The notes: a model not told the origin generated them from the letters alone. A stretch of DNA of 64,000 bases from Strigamia acuminata (GCA_949358305.1 OX442314.1:20949060-21013059), one strand, 5' to 3'. Counted from the stretch's first letter, positions 11,116 through 22,730 are shown. A program made the numbers and translations.

Positions 11116-12302
11116 ATGGAAGAGCAGCCGGACTACGATTTGAAAGGGAAAAGTGGAGAATTGCGGGTTAAAGTTATATGTTTGGGCGATAGTGCTGTAG
11201 GAAAATCAAAGTGAGTAATTTGCAGCGAGACACCAATTGCCTCAATATCCTGCAAGAATTTTCTTTTTCTCTCTCTTCGTTTTGTTGCATAATTCAAAAT
11301 ATTGATCGAAAAATAATTAGAAACAATTTTTTTTTCCAATATTTTTCAGATTAGTCGAGCGATTTTTAATAGACGAATAGTATCCTTTTTATATACGAGT
11401 TTTTCAATTTAATTTTTCTTTTACTTGTGTAGTTTTCTAAATTAATTAATAGCAAAACGCAGCAATTATCAACTTACGCTTTGACCCTCTTTCAGTATAA
11501 AACTAAAATTGACAATGAAGAAGTTGTTGTCGGTAAATTTAGACAAAAAATTGTCGCATATAATTTATTTATAATTAATTTACCTGTGAATATTTCAGAT
11601 TTTTGGGACACGGCTGGACAGGAGAGGTTTAACAGCATGCACGCGTCTTATTACCATCAAGCGCACGCCTGCATTTTGGTGAGAGAAATTACAAGAAAAG
11701 TATTGTTTAATAATAAATTATATTGACGCAGGTATTCGACACGACACGAAAAATAACGTACAAAAATTTGGCAATTTGGTATAATGAGCTGCGTGAACAC
11801 CGTCCAGAAATTCCTTGTTTTTGTGTTGCCAATAAAATTGATGGTAAAATGTCAAGGGGTTAAAAACAAATCAGTATTGATTTTTCCACCCACTTATAAA
11901 TAAATTTTGGCTCTTGAGTTAATATTTTTACTTATTTATTGCAGTCGATTACAAGGTCACGCAAAAAGCCTTCAATTTCCCAAAAAAACAAAATTTGCCT
12001 TTCTATTTTGTATCTGCGTCTGATGGAACTAATGTGGTGAAGGTAACGAGTTAATAAAAAAATATAATAAGACGTTCGAATTTATTTTTTTTTTAATTTT
12101 TAAGTTGTTCAAAGATTCAATACAAGCAGCAATAAAATATAAGAAAAATCCGTCCGATTTCACGGATGAAATCTTAGAAGAATTGGAGGTAAATAGAGGA
12201 CCAGGCTTTTGTTGTTTTTGTTAGAAATCTTTTATTTTATCTCAGCACATGAATACTGGCATTGGTGTTGACTTTGAAGATGAGGATAGTGTTTCGAGTT
12301 AA
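11116..12302 (+). CDS. RABL2: RAB-like protein 2 (RABL2 small GTPase)
   Basis: Eight exons join in frame (11116-11210, 11350-11379, 11453-11532, 11599-11678, 11732-11843, 11945-12042, 12105-12188, 12246-12302) to give 211 residues. Visible GTPase motifs are G1 GDSAVGKS (about 24-31), G3 WDTAGQE, G4 NKID and G5 SAS. The family signatures QQLSTYALTL and SMHASYYH-x-AHACI identify RABL2 rather than a true Rab. As expected for RABL2, there is no C-terminal prenylation cysteine; the tail is short and acidic (D-F-E-D-E-D-S-V-S-S). RABL2 is recruited to the basal body and controls entry of the IFT-B complex into cilia or flagella, so in an insect it is expected in ciliated sensory neurons and sperm. 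All introns are 50-140 bp. The start is the first ATG in the exon, preceded by GAGC. Confidence 0.95.
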
Positions 12303-12939
12303 TACTGAAAACTTGTATTACTATTTGGAAAAATGTGTATTACTAATTTTATTTTTTATTCTTTTGTATTTAAGCCAATTTTAAAATGTATTTGAATATA
12401 TACCTGTTACAATATTTTCCTGTATTTTTTTTAATGTAAGCACGACCAATCATTAAACTTACACTATATGCATTCATTTCATTTCACTTTATTATCTTTC
12501 GGTTGTGGAAAAAAAAATTATAAAAAAAATTATAATCTTCAATGATTATTTTTTTAAAATTATCACCTTTCAATTATGCATTAGTTAATAAATGGAAGAA
12601 TACATTACACTCGTACTGCCAATTATTTTTGGCATTTGATTGAGTTTGACACTTAATAAAACCAGTTATAAATCAAAATATCTGTGATTGAAAACCATTA
12701 AACCCGTTTTATCAATACAGTTGCATAATGGCATGAGAATACAATGATATAATGTAATGTTTTGATTTTAAAATAAAAGAAAGAACAACGAATTTAAAAA
12801 TCACTATTTTTTTAAAACTAAAAACAAAATGCGAGTTTTATGTTCATTTTAACTTGTATAACTCAGACAAAAGAAAAAAATATATTTGTTAAATTAATTA
12901 AAAAAAAATTAAAAACTCTTAAAATCAAACTTCCTGTCA

Positions 12940-15618
12940 TCACTCCTGGAGTTGAACATAATTAGCTGGAAAAAGTCCAACTTTTCCTCTGCATTCACCG
13001 CGCCACCATCCTTCATCGATCTAAATAAAAACAAATACATCTTACTACGATACGAGTAACAAACACCAGGGCGACTAACCATTTCAATATTCGTAATTAC
13101 TTCATCCGGATCAAACGAAATTTCATCATCTGCAGTTGCTTGGTAATCATACAAAGCATTTGCAGATATTCCAGATGGTTCGTCCGAAGGTTCGTAATAA
13201 ATTTCACGATTATCTTCATCCTCTTCTGAAAAGATAAAAATAAAAATAGTATTAATAACTTCCGATATAATTCTAATACCACGAAGTAATTTAATAACCT
13301 ATGCTGTGTTCCACAACAGTTTCTTGCATTACAACCGTCACATCTTCAACAAGTTGGTGCGTAGATTGAACGGGCTCGATAACTTCTGATTTCTTAACTT
13401 CTACTTCCTTAATTTCTGATTTTTCAATTTCTGTTTTTTTAACTTCTAATTTTTTAACTTCTGCCAAAATTTCACTTTGCTTTTCTTCAAAATCCTGCAA
13501 ATTAAGCATCAAAATATCAATTTAGATAATATTTTTACAAATAATATTAAATACTTACACCTCCTGCACCAGATAATCTTGTGCGTACAGCAGGTTGTGG
13601 CTGTTGTTGCGATTGTGCGCTCGATTCGATATTTCCTTTCTCTTCATTTTCAAGCTTGAGTCGTCTCTGTCGATCCTCCTCTTTCTTCTTCTCGTCTTCC
13701 TTTTCCCTTTTCTCTCGCAGAATGCGAAATTTCCTTTCCTCTTCTGCGCGCGCTCGCGATTCCTCTTCAGCAGCCGAAGCCATATTTTCAAATTTACTTC
13801 TTAAACTTTTCGTCTTATCCGATACTAGATTTCAATCACAAGAATTAATTAATTAATTAATTAATTAGCCAATTTTATATTACAAATCACAACTAACCAA
13901 CATCAGGTTTAACTTTTTCATAAGTAGACTTTGGTTTTTCCACGTCACTATAGGAATAAGCTGACTAAAATCAGATAAATAGTTAAAAAAAAACTCAAAT
14001 AATATACTAAGAAAACAAAAGACGTACTTTATCCACTCTTTCGCTATCAATGCCAAATTTCCCACCGAATCCTTTTTTCATATCGACTTGAGACGGGTGT
14101 TGTTCCACTTTATTTACTTGGTCCCATCCACCGGCTGACGAATCTTGTCTATCTCTTTGCACTCCAAACTTTCCACCAAAACCAACGGAATGATCTAAAA
14201 ATCGTAAAAATAAATAAATAAATTTAAATTTAAAAACAATTAAAACATAAAACAAAATTAGTTATCTTTTACCTGTTTGGGATTCATGTTTCGCTAAATT
14301 CGCTTTATAATCCCATCCAACTGCTGATTTGTCTATTCTGTCTGACTGGACTCCAAATTTACCACCAAATCCAGTGGTATAATCTGAAATATTTCATTAA
14401 ATTAGCAATAATTCCAAAAAATACAACAAAAAAAACATGTTAAAAACAATGTTAAAAACAGAAAAAAAAATACAGCCGTTGTTATTGTATATTAGATGAA
14501 AAACGAATATGAAATTTGAAGATGTTGAAAGATGTTATTCTGCCCATCCATCCACCAGGTGTTAGTTCTCAGTTCTCACAATACCAATTTCACCGGTGGA
14601 CTCACCAATCTGCGAACAATGCTTGTCCGTTTTTTCCTTGTGATCCCAACCATAAGCACATTGGTCCACACGGTCTACTTGGATACCATGTTTACCGCCG
14701 AACCCTTTTGCATAATCTAATTCATGTTCATGATTATACAACAAGTTAATTCACCAAAAAATTACCGAAAATTTTAATTAAAAACAAAACTAAACATAAA
14801 TTCACTCTTCTATAATGTGTAGTCGGGAATAAAAATCAAGTACCTTTCTGCGATTCATGTTTCTCCAATTTATTTTGGTAATCCCAGCCTACTGCCGATT
14901 GATCAACACGATCTTTCTGAACTCCAAACTTTCCACCAAATCCAGTAGCGTAATCCTTCTGTGATTCGTGCTTGTCTACCTTTTCTTTATAATCAAATCC
15001 AACAGCAGACTGTAAAAAAAATCATATTTCCAATGAAAATCACGAATAAAATAACGAAAAATACCGAAAATAATACTAACCTTGTCTTGCCTATCAGATT
15101 GAACACCAAATTTTCCTCCAAACCCAGAAGAATAATCTTTTTGAGAAGCATGTTTGTCTACTTTTTCAATGTGATCGTGTCCCAAAGCAGACTACAAGTA
15201 TAAAATTTCCCATTAAAACACTATCTTACCCAAAAAAATACGCGTATTTCACCTTGTCCATCCTATCATTTTCAACACCGAATTTACCACCATATCCGTA
15301 ACTCGCTTTTGGCCCTGATTCCATTTCCAATTTCTTATTACGAGCATCACTTTGCGTAACATCTGCTTCTAATTGCTTGAAGCTGAAAATTAATTACACC
15401 AATTATAATACATAAAATGCATTTACATGTTACTGTTAGATTATTGTGTGTCTTTACTCTATACTTCCAAGCAATCGTCCAGAACCTTCCACAGTTTTGG
15501 ATCCCCATCTTTGCTCTTCCTCGGTTACATCATTAATAAAATCTGGATCAGTTTCCCAATCGTCATCGCCGTTATTTGCACTTTGGGTGATGTTATGTCC
15601 AGTTTGAGCTTTCCACAT
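12940..15618 (-). CDS. Cortactin: cortactin (Arp2/3 and F-actin binding scaffold)
   Basis: Twelve coding exons (15618-15458, 15382-15253, 15191-15081, 15009-14844, 14716-14606, 14383-14273, 14194-14028, 13964-13898, 13824-13559, 13494-13299, 13225-13080, 13020-12940) close in phase to 570 residues. The N-terminal acidic region has the Arp2/3-binding D-D-D-W (about 19-22). Next come 37-residue cortactin repeats (GFGGKFG-V-x-D-R-x-D-K), which I count as six full plus one partial. A charged helical segment rich in E/K/R (about 345-415), a variable V-E-V-K-K-rich linker, and a C-terminal SH3 domain (A-L-Y-D-Y-Q, then W-W-R-G, N-Y-V) follow. It stabilises branched actin at the cortex and endocytic sites. 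Several exons encode exactly one repeat (111 bp), beginning mid-repeat. An acceptor just 5' of the ATG shows an untranslated first exon. The (aatt)n tract at 13843-13867 lies in an intron. Confidence 0.96.
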
Positions 15619-16329
15619 TTCTAAAAATGGTCAATCTAAAAAAGTAAAAAAAATTATAAAATTAGCCCAGTATAATTCGATATACACAAATGGTAAATAT
15701 TTTAAGGAAATGAATCATGTGGATTTCCTCCATTTATTGTTTACAACTACTACTGTAGTAGCCAAGATGTAATTAATAGATTAAGTTAGAAAAATAATAC
15801 GTGAGGTTGGAAATTAATAAAATATTATTTTTTTATATACGTACTGCCACGAAATTAAAAACTTGTTTGTCAGCTAATAATTTTTCTGTTTACGACATAA
15901 CTTATCGACCAAGTTAGCATCTAAGATACCACCACCCACTTAGTCATCAAGAAATTATATTTTCAGAAACGGATGTTCACAACTGCTGACTAGAAAATAG
16001 TTTGTTTCTACTTCAGTTGTGAGTCCGAAGTACGTCATACATTGTAGTTAAGTTAACGAGCGAGAGATGGCGGGTGCTACATCACGTGACTAGATAAACA
16101 ATGTATTAAATTTTACTTTTATTATTTTTATTATTAGTATATATTAAAATTCAATACATTCCAGCGTTAATTCTATCTTTTTTTTATTCAAAGAAGGTGT
16201 CGGACAAATTGCAAATAATCTGTCTGACTTCTAAGCAAAAAAAGTGACGTTGATTACGTAAACGCCTGTGACGCCATTTTGGACTCATTTAAATCGCAAC
16301 TTCTCTAATCTTACCTCCCATTCACCTGC
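15619..16329. promoter_or_regulatory. divergent promoter region between cortactin and transaldolase
   Basis: This 0.7-kb segment holds the untranslated start of cortactin (leftward) and the 5' UTR of transaldolase (rightward). A palindromic E-box TCACGTGA sits at 16082-16089. No TATA box is evident at sensible positions. Shared regulation is inference. Confidence 0.4.
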
Positions 16330-17859
16330 ATGTCATTGTCAGCGCCAAAGAAACCAACCATGTCTGCTCTGGAGCAACTGAAAAAACTAACCATAGTAGT
16401 GGCCGACACTGGAGATTTTGAGGGTAAATATTTTCAAAGATTACTTTGCTTCGAGTACCGGTACTCACGTATATGCACCACCTGTAACCTATTTAAAATA
16501 CCTGTACAAGTGTAAAATAAAAGAAATTTGGATACTTTTATTTAGTCGAAAAAATAATTATTATTTTTTTTTTCTAAACCACCGGTAGCCATGAAAAAGT
16601 TCCAGCCTACAGATGCAACAACAAATCCATCACTGATTTTAGCTGCTGCGAATATGCCACAGTATCAAAATTTGATCAAAACTGCTCTGGGATACGGAAA
16701 AACTAAAGGCCAGTAAGTTAAAAAGACGAGAAAAAAAAAATCAAAACCGTGACTCGGCAAATTTTTATTGTATCAGTTATTTAACCTTGAAAAAATTTGT
16801 CTAGCTCGAGTGAGGAAAAGCTGAAACTTGCCATGGATAAATTATTTGTTCTTTTTGGATTGGAAATTTTGAAAATCATTCCCGGGAGAGTGTCGACTGA
16901 AGTCGACGCGAGGTATTAAGCATTTTTTATCTAATTCAATCAATGATACATCAAAAATTCTTTCTTAAATTTCCAGATTATCATTCGATAAAGACGCATC
17001 GATTGCAAAAGCGCGCCAACTTATTGGTTTGTACGAAGAATCCGGCATTCCGAAAGAGCGAATTCTAATCAAACTCGCATCTACCTGGGAAGGAATTGAG
17101 GCCGCGAGGTAATAAACTAATTAAGGTTACACAAACAACCTTGACTTCATTTCTGGCGATGTCATAACTAACCATGACTCTGCATTTATCCGAATTTTAG
17201 AGTTTTGGAATCGAAATACGACATTCATTGCAATTTGACCCTCTTATTTTCCTTCGCTCAGGTCGATAATTTTGATTTAATTTAATTTTTGTCTAGAAAA
17301 TAATTAAACATTAAAATATTAACAGGCTGTGGCATGTGCCGAAGCCGGCATTACCCTCATTTCACCGTTCGTTGGACGTATTCTGGATTGGCACGTGAAG
17401 AATACAGCGCAGAAACACTTTGAACCGGAAGAAGATCCAGGAGTGAAGAGTGTGACTGCTATTTACAACTACTACAAGAAATATGATTATAAAACCGTGG
17501 TGATGGGTGCATCTTTCCGAAATGTCGGACAAGTGACGGCCTTGGCAGGCTGTGATTTGTTGACGATAAGTCCGCAATTACTTGGCGAGTTGGACGATTC
17601 GAACGAGGCCGTACATCCTCACTTAACTATTAGTTCCGGTAACAATTTTTAATTATCGATTAAGAACTTTGATTGATAAATTTTTATTTCCTTCAAACCA
17701 GCTAAGAAACATGATATTGAGAGAATTACAATGGACGAAAAGACATTCCGTTGGATGTTGAACGAAGATGAAATGGCTACGGATAAGTTGTCCGAAGGAA
17801 TCAGGAAATTTGCCGCCGATGCGATTAAGTTGGAAACCATTCTCAGAGAAAAGATGTAA
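16330..17859 (+). CDS. Taldo: transaldolase
   Basis: Seven exons (16330-16423, 16589-16712, 16805-16912, 16977-17108, 17201-17261, 17326-17638, 17702-17859) give 329 residues, the usual size for an animal transaldolase. The enzyme moves a dihydroxyacetone unit from sedoheptulose 7-phosphate to glyceraldehyde 3-phosphate in the non-oxidative pentose phosphate pathway, in the cytosol. The Schiff-base lysine lies in [11 protein letters not shown]. The signatures D-A-T-T-N-P-S-L and [11 protein letters not shown] are intact. I chose the upstream ATG (16330) because the ten extra residues before M-S-A-L-E-Q-L-K resemble the N-terminal extension of other animal transaldolases. The in-frame ATG at 16360 has a slightly better context and could also be used. 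No damage was seen. Confidence 0.96.
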
Positions 17860-17940
17860 ACAACTGGTCTTTATTTCGACTTTAATTTTCTTTTCCAGTT
17901 GTAACTCATTTTCCATTAAATAATTTGTATTATTTAAAAA

Positions 17941-18079
17941 AAAAAAAATTAAAATATATTTCGTATTCATGCATTAAATTTACAATTATTTTATTGTGCA
18001 TCGTACGCAATCACAATCAAAAAATATTTTCCAAGTACAAAACGTTCGTGTAGAAAATGTAGAAAAAAAATAAACAACT
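17941..18079. other. overlapping 3' ends of convergent genes
   Basis: Transaldolase (+, stop at 17859) and SVIP (-, stop at 18080) are only 220 bp apart, tail to tail. The interval is AT-rich with A-tracts and possible poly(A) signals for both strands (attaaa near 17917 on +, several aataaa-like words on -). Confidence 0.5.
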
Positions 18080-21000
18080 TCATCCAACCTGCCACTAAAA
18101 CGGACGAAATTAATCATTTTTACTCCTCGATGAAAGAAAAAAAATCGTTACCCTTAATCCTTTGCCATCCCCAGTTAAATCCGCCCTCCTCTCCATTTCT
18201 TCTTTCTTCTTTAGTTGCTCCTTATACTTTTGAGAATCTCTCAAGCCTCGAGATTCTTGATCTTTCATCCGTTTTTCGGCTGCCTCCGCTAGCTGGCGAC
18301 GTTTCGTTTCCTGTCAAGCAAGAAAAAAATTGAATCAACAAGTGCAACATGTAAACATATTAATGTTTAAATCACATAAGCCAAAAAAACCAGTTTTCAC
18401 TATTTAGAAATTTTTATTTTATTAGAAGCAGGTCACCTTCATGTCTGCCTGCACCTCAGGTTTCCTTAGCTACAATCTGGCAAACAGTTTGATTGGTTGC
18501 CAAGCTTTCAAACAGGTGTGGCTTATCAGGGAGACATGGGCGGGTGCAGGTGAATGGCAACACAATAGCCACAGGAAATGACATGCTGGAAGTACTGGAC
18601 AAAAGTTAAGATCAAATTTGTTGTTGTTACAGGTGTTATCTTGCGCTTTTATTATTCATACACATCTCAGGTGAGCACAGGTGAAACTTGAAATTATATT
18701 TCCACATTGATTAATTTAGAACCATTCAATCGAGCTACATTTCCCCCCGACACGCTTCACCGCCCATTTCTCTTTATTTCCTACTAAAACAAACGAGATA
18801 GATTCTCGAAAATGCTATTATCTTTTATTAATTTTTATTCATTCTATTTTTACAGACTTAATAACGATTTCGAGGAAAAGTGTTGGCTTTTTTTGATGGA
18901 CAATTCTACAATTCCGTGATTTATTTCTCATTTGTCGGATAAAGGATATAAAACTTTGAAAAAAGGAGAAAAAAAGAGGAAAAAGTGTCATGGCAGCTTT
19001 CATTTATGTGATAATATTTTTGTTGAGTGTTTCAACAGCGATGAAACCCGATATCTGTCCCAAGAAGCATGGCTCGTGTGTCTGTAAACCTGTAGATGAT
19101 GTCATCGTTTTTGAATGTTCTCAAGGCTCAAAGGACTTGAAGTTCACTGTGACTGTTAACACCACAGCGGACCACTTGATAATGGAATGCAGATGTGGAT
19201 TTGCCGGGGCTTGCAAAGGGATGTACAGCGCGGACATGTTCGCCGAATTCGGTTTGGAATCGATTAAATCCGTGCATTTTATGAGCTGTCCGCTGCCTAA
19301 TATTTCCTACAGCGAAATGTTGGGCACCATCGATCCGAGCGAACTGAGTATTTCGACCAATGTCGATCAAATTAAAGTTCTTGAGAGTTTTCTTTTCGCT
19401 AATTTAACCCGTGTTTCGCATCTTACGATTAGAGGTAGCCAGATAATCTCGATGGAGGAAAACGTGTTCGACGACATGACGAATTTGGAACATTTGGATT
19501 TGTCTCTCAATATGTTACAGAATCTGCCGGACGGAATATTCAACCAAACCCGAAACCTGACCGACATGACATTGTACGGAAATTCCTTGTCCAAATTACC
19601 CAAGATTCACGACCAGTTACCCAAATTAGAAATTCTGAATCTCAATTCAAACAGATTTAAGAATCTCTCGGAAAACTCTTTCGAATTTGCGCCCAATTTA
19701 AGAAATCTCACCATCACGCATAACAGATTAACAAATCTCTCCTCGCAAGTCTTCGGAAACCTGACAAACTTAACCATGCTCGATCTCTCTTACAATGAAC
19801 TATCAAATCTGCCAGGGGATCTGCTGGCAGCCAATGGGAATCTCGAGGAACTTTACATTCGACTCAATATGAACCTATCGACTTTACCGTCCGACCTATT
19901 TTCCGGGACTCCATCGTTGGTGATTTTAGACTTGGGAAGAAACAATTTTTCAACTTTGCCCGACGGTTTGCTGAACAATTTGACCAACTTGCGTTATCTT
20001 GACCTCAGTCAAAACAAGCTGAAATCGTTGCCCTCAAACCTCTTCGCCAACTCGACCGACCTAACTCGCATTAATTTGAGCGTAAACAGACTTTCTACAT
20101 TACCGCCAAATCTGCTTAGACCGCTACAAGGCCTCCAAGTGCTCAACCTTCACAACAACCAAATAACAAGCATTGGACAAGATGTATTCTCCCAATTACC
20201 CGCTCTGAATGAAGTCGATTTAAGCAATAATGTCATAGAAGTGATTCAACAAGAAGCTTTTCGCGGTTCAGATAACATAACGTGGATGGATTTGTCGCGT
20301 AATGAAATCCGCTTAGACACAGAGCCATTTCTATTACCCGCCGAATTGAAACACATCAATTTCACTCACAACAAAATAGGCTTGCTACCAACACAGTGGA
20401 CCCGGGCTGAGAATCTTCACAATCTCAACTTGACTGAAAATTTGATTGAAAGCGTAAACACCGAACAACTCAACTTCAAATCCAAATACGCGGTGGTAGA
20501 TCTGACACACAACCACATCAGGACAATCAACTTAAATGACATTAATCACTTAAAAATAAACGATGATAAGGCATCTATCGAAGAATACATCACCTCAATC
20601 CCGACTATTCACGTGGACTTCAATCCCATCGACTGCGATTGCAACCTGCTTGAATTTGTGCATTTCTTGAAAACCAGAAATTCCGTCGATCCCAACGCAC
20701 CTTTTCAGTTTGTTGCAGGCAATCTGACGTGTGCCCGACCACTCAACACCATTACAACCTCCCAAGTCTTATCCACCATCGACGAAGACAAATTGTATTG
20801 CAATTTAGACAACGCGTGCAGTCCAAGATGCAAATGCCGAAAAACACCGATTTCTGGAGTGACAGAAGTGCTTTGCGAAGGAAAGATGTTGAATGAAATG
20901 ATTCATCAAGTACCTCCCAATACATCCAAATTGTATTTTGATAATAATCAGTTAACCTCGCTCGTTACACTTCAAGATCCAAAATGGGAGCGTTTAACGG

Positions 21001-22259
21001 AAGCACATTTTTCGCTCAACTACATCAGTGATATCGGTAGAGAAATTGCTTTGCCAAAATCATTGAAGGTGTTGACCCTGGATGGTAACAAATTGTCATC
21101 ATTCCCTCAATGGCTGATAGATTTTGCGAACAAGAGAGACTCGTTAACAGTGGCACTTCGCAATAACTCATGGACATGTGACTGTACAAGTCTCGCTTTC
21201 TATCATTGGTTGCAGACAGCGCCAGCAGGGAAAATAAATGATGCCGGAGATGTTAGATGTGGTCCAGGACCATTCTATCTAAGAAAATTGTTGTCACTCG
21301 ACTTCACGGAAATCTGTCCTCATGACGATTCATCATCATCAAGTGCAATTGTAGTCTCAATTCTCACAATCCTCATTCTTCTTTCAGCTCTTATGTTTGG
21401 CATATACTGCGCAATGAGACATAAGTTTGAAATCAAAATGTGGTTGTTTAGACATCGGCTTTGTCTTTGGTTGAGAACTGAAGATGATATTGAATCTGGA
21501 CACCCGCTTTAATATGTGATAAATAAGATTATTGAACAAAAAAATAAAAAAAAAAGCTTCTAATTTTTTAATGCAATAACAGTGTAGCTTTTAATTTAAT
21601 GTTTAGCTTGGTTTTTGTAACATCCCAATCACAATATTAACCTCGATATGATTACAAATAATATCACAAGTAGTAATATTTTTTTTTTTATATAAAATAA
21701 TTTTTTTTTAAATGTTTCTATATGAATAACTTTGTTTAGTTTTATGTTGGCATGAAAATATGTTAAAAATTTAAATTGTATGTTATCAGATTGACATTTT
21801 GAAATGGCTTTATGTTTGCAATTAAAATGTATTTTTAATGAAAATTAAAATGGAAATTTTTAAAGTTTGTTTTCCTCGAAAAATATCTGTATTTATTTAT
21901 TTAATTTCCTTAATCTCTTTCCAGCCATAAAATTTTTATGAATAAATAAATGATTTACAGCCAACTGGCAACATTCCTGATTGGATGGGAAATATCAAAG
22001 GTCAACACTGCTGTCTGGTTCAATTCTTTAACTAGTTGAGTAGTGTTGGCAGCACTGTTATTTAATCAAATGTCAAACGCAAATGTTGGTTTTAGTGGTT
22101 TAGGCTTAAAATCCGAAACAAATTCAAGTCTTTTTTTGTTTCAATATTTCGGATAGTACTTACTGCGTCAGGTTGATGAACAATAGGTTGAGCCTGAGGT
22201 TGAACCTTGGGACTATAATCAGCTGGTGATGATCCAAAGCAACGCAAACACATCCCCAT
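18080..22259 (-). CDS. SVIP: small VCP/p97-interacting protein (SVIP)
   Basis: Three exons (22259-22164, 18310-18152, 18094-18080) encode 89 residues. The start M-G-M-C-L-R-C-F has Gly2 for N-myristoylation and Cys4/Cys7 as possible palmitoylation sites, as in vertebrate SVIP. The second exon carries the p97-binding helix (R-R-Q-L-A-E-A-A-E-K-R, then E-S-R-G) and a K/E-rich stretch. The third exon adds only W-Q-V-G and a stop; the joined ending G-L-R-W resembles the G-L-R-W-T-V ending of vertebrate SVIP. SVIP inhibits ER-associated degradation by binding p97/VCP at the ER or lysosomal membrane. The first intron is about 3.85 kb and contains a complete gene on the other strand. The 15-nt last exon would be missed by most gene finders. 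Confidence 0.85.
18990..21512 (+). CDS. Toll-family receptor ectodomain lacking the TIR domain
   Basis: A single-exon ORF of 840 residues. It has a signal peptide (1-17) and a cysteine-containing N-flank. About 15 leucine-rich repeats (L-x-x-L-x-L-x-x-N) span roughly 110-570, followed by a C-flank cysteine cluster (D-C-D-C-N-L). A second N-flank (C-S-P-R-C-K-C), two or three short LRRs and a second C-flank (W-T-C-D-C) lead to a transmembrane helix (about 784-808). This two-block, double-flank layout is diagnostic of insect Toll receptors. The juxtamembrane segment keeps the Toll-like E-I-K-x-W-L-F-x-H-x-x-C-L-W, but the frame stops 12 residues later, where the TIR domain should begin. It may act as a decoy or co-receptor, or bind Spätzle-type ligands without signalling. 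It lies in the SVIP intron. An A-rich tract follows the stop (21538-21556). A possible acceptor at about 18856 suggests an untranslated 5' exon. Confidence 0.9.
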   Translation: MAAFIYVIIFLLSVSTAMKPDICPKKHGSCVCKPVDDVIVFECSQGSKDLKFTVTVNTTADHLIMECRCGFAGACKGMYSADMFAEFGLESIKSVHFMSCPLPNISYSEMLGTIDPSELSISTNVDQIKVLESFLFANLTRVSHLTIRGSQIISMEENVFDDMTNLEHLDLSLNMLQNLPDGIFNQTRNLTDMTLYGNSLSKLPKIHDQLPKLEILNLNSNRFKNLSENSFEFAPNLRNLTITHNRLTNLSSQVFGNLTNLTMLDLSYNELSNLPGDLLAANGNLEELYIRLNMNLSTLPSDLFSGTPSLVILDLGRNNFSTLPDGLLNNLTNLRYLDLSQNKLKSLPSNLFANSTDLTRINLSVNRLSTLPPNLLRPLQGLQVLNLHNNQITSIGQDVFSQLPALNEVDLSNNVIEVIQQEAFRGSDNITWMDLSRNEIRLDTEPFLLPAELKHINFTHNKIGLLPTQWTRAENLHNLNLTENLIESVNTEQLNFKSKYAVVDLTHNHIRTINLNDINHLKINDDKASIEEYITSIPTIHVDFNPIDCDCNLLEFVHFLKTRNSVDPNAPFQFVAGNLTCARPLNTITTSQVLSTIDEDKLYCNLDNACSPRCKCRKTPISGVTEVLCEGKMLNEMIHQVPPNTSKLYFDNNQLTSLVTLQDPKWERLTEAHFSLNYISDIGREIALPKSLKVLTLDGNKLSSFPQWLIDFANKRDSLTVALRNNSWTCDCTSLAFYHWLQTAPAGKINDAGDVRCGPGPFYLRKLLSLDFTEICPHDDSSSSSAIVVSILTILILLSALMFGIYCAMRHKFEIKMWLFRHRLCLWLRTEDDIESGHPL

Positions 22260-22730
22260 TTTCACTCAGGAAAACTCATACGAATTAGGAAGTAGAGAAG
22301 TCTATTTAAGGCAATACCACTAGTGGCGTCACCTAGTGATAAAGAAGTTAACCTTTTTAAAATAAATAGCACACAAACAACTTGCTTAAATATGCATCTT
22401 TATCTAAACTAAAACATGAACATATTAAAATTGAGTCGATACAATTATTTTTATCATAAATTAGCAATTCCAAACAAAATTATTTAAATCACCATTAAAC
22501 ATTTCTTCCATTTTTACAACTGATTGTCTTGGCGTCAGTCTGCAAATCTTATAACTATAAATTATCCAGTTGCATTGATTTTTAAAATTTACTTTAAAAA
22601 GTTATATTATTTACATTTAGAAAGTCATGAATGATTAATAAACTTTACAGAGCTAATTAGAAATATAAACTACATATAATATATCTTTGAAAAATAAAAG
22701 GTTTTCAGAAAGCTTCTCTACCAGCAATAA

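Noticed and set aside
13581-13856. Ser/Cys/Phe-rich plus-strand ORFs
   Set aside because: Antisense of the E/K/R-rich helical exon of cortactin.
14007-14255. Cortactin-repeat ORFs that run into introns
   Set aside because: They are pieces of the single spliced gene and not separate genes.
21538-21556. A-rich tract after the Toll-like gene as proof of retroposition
   Set aside because: Such tracts are common in this AT-rich DNA and no target duplication was found, so I kept it only as a hint.
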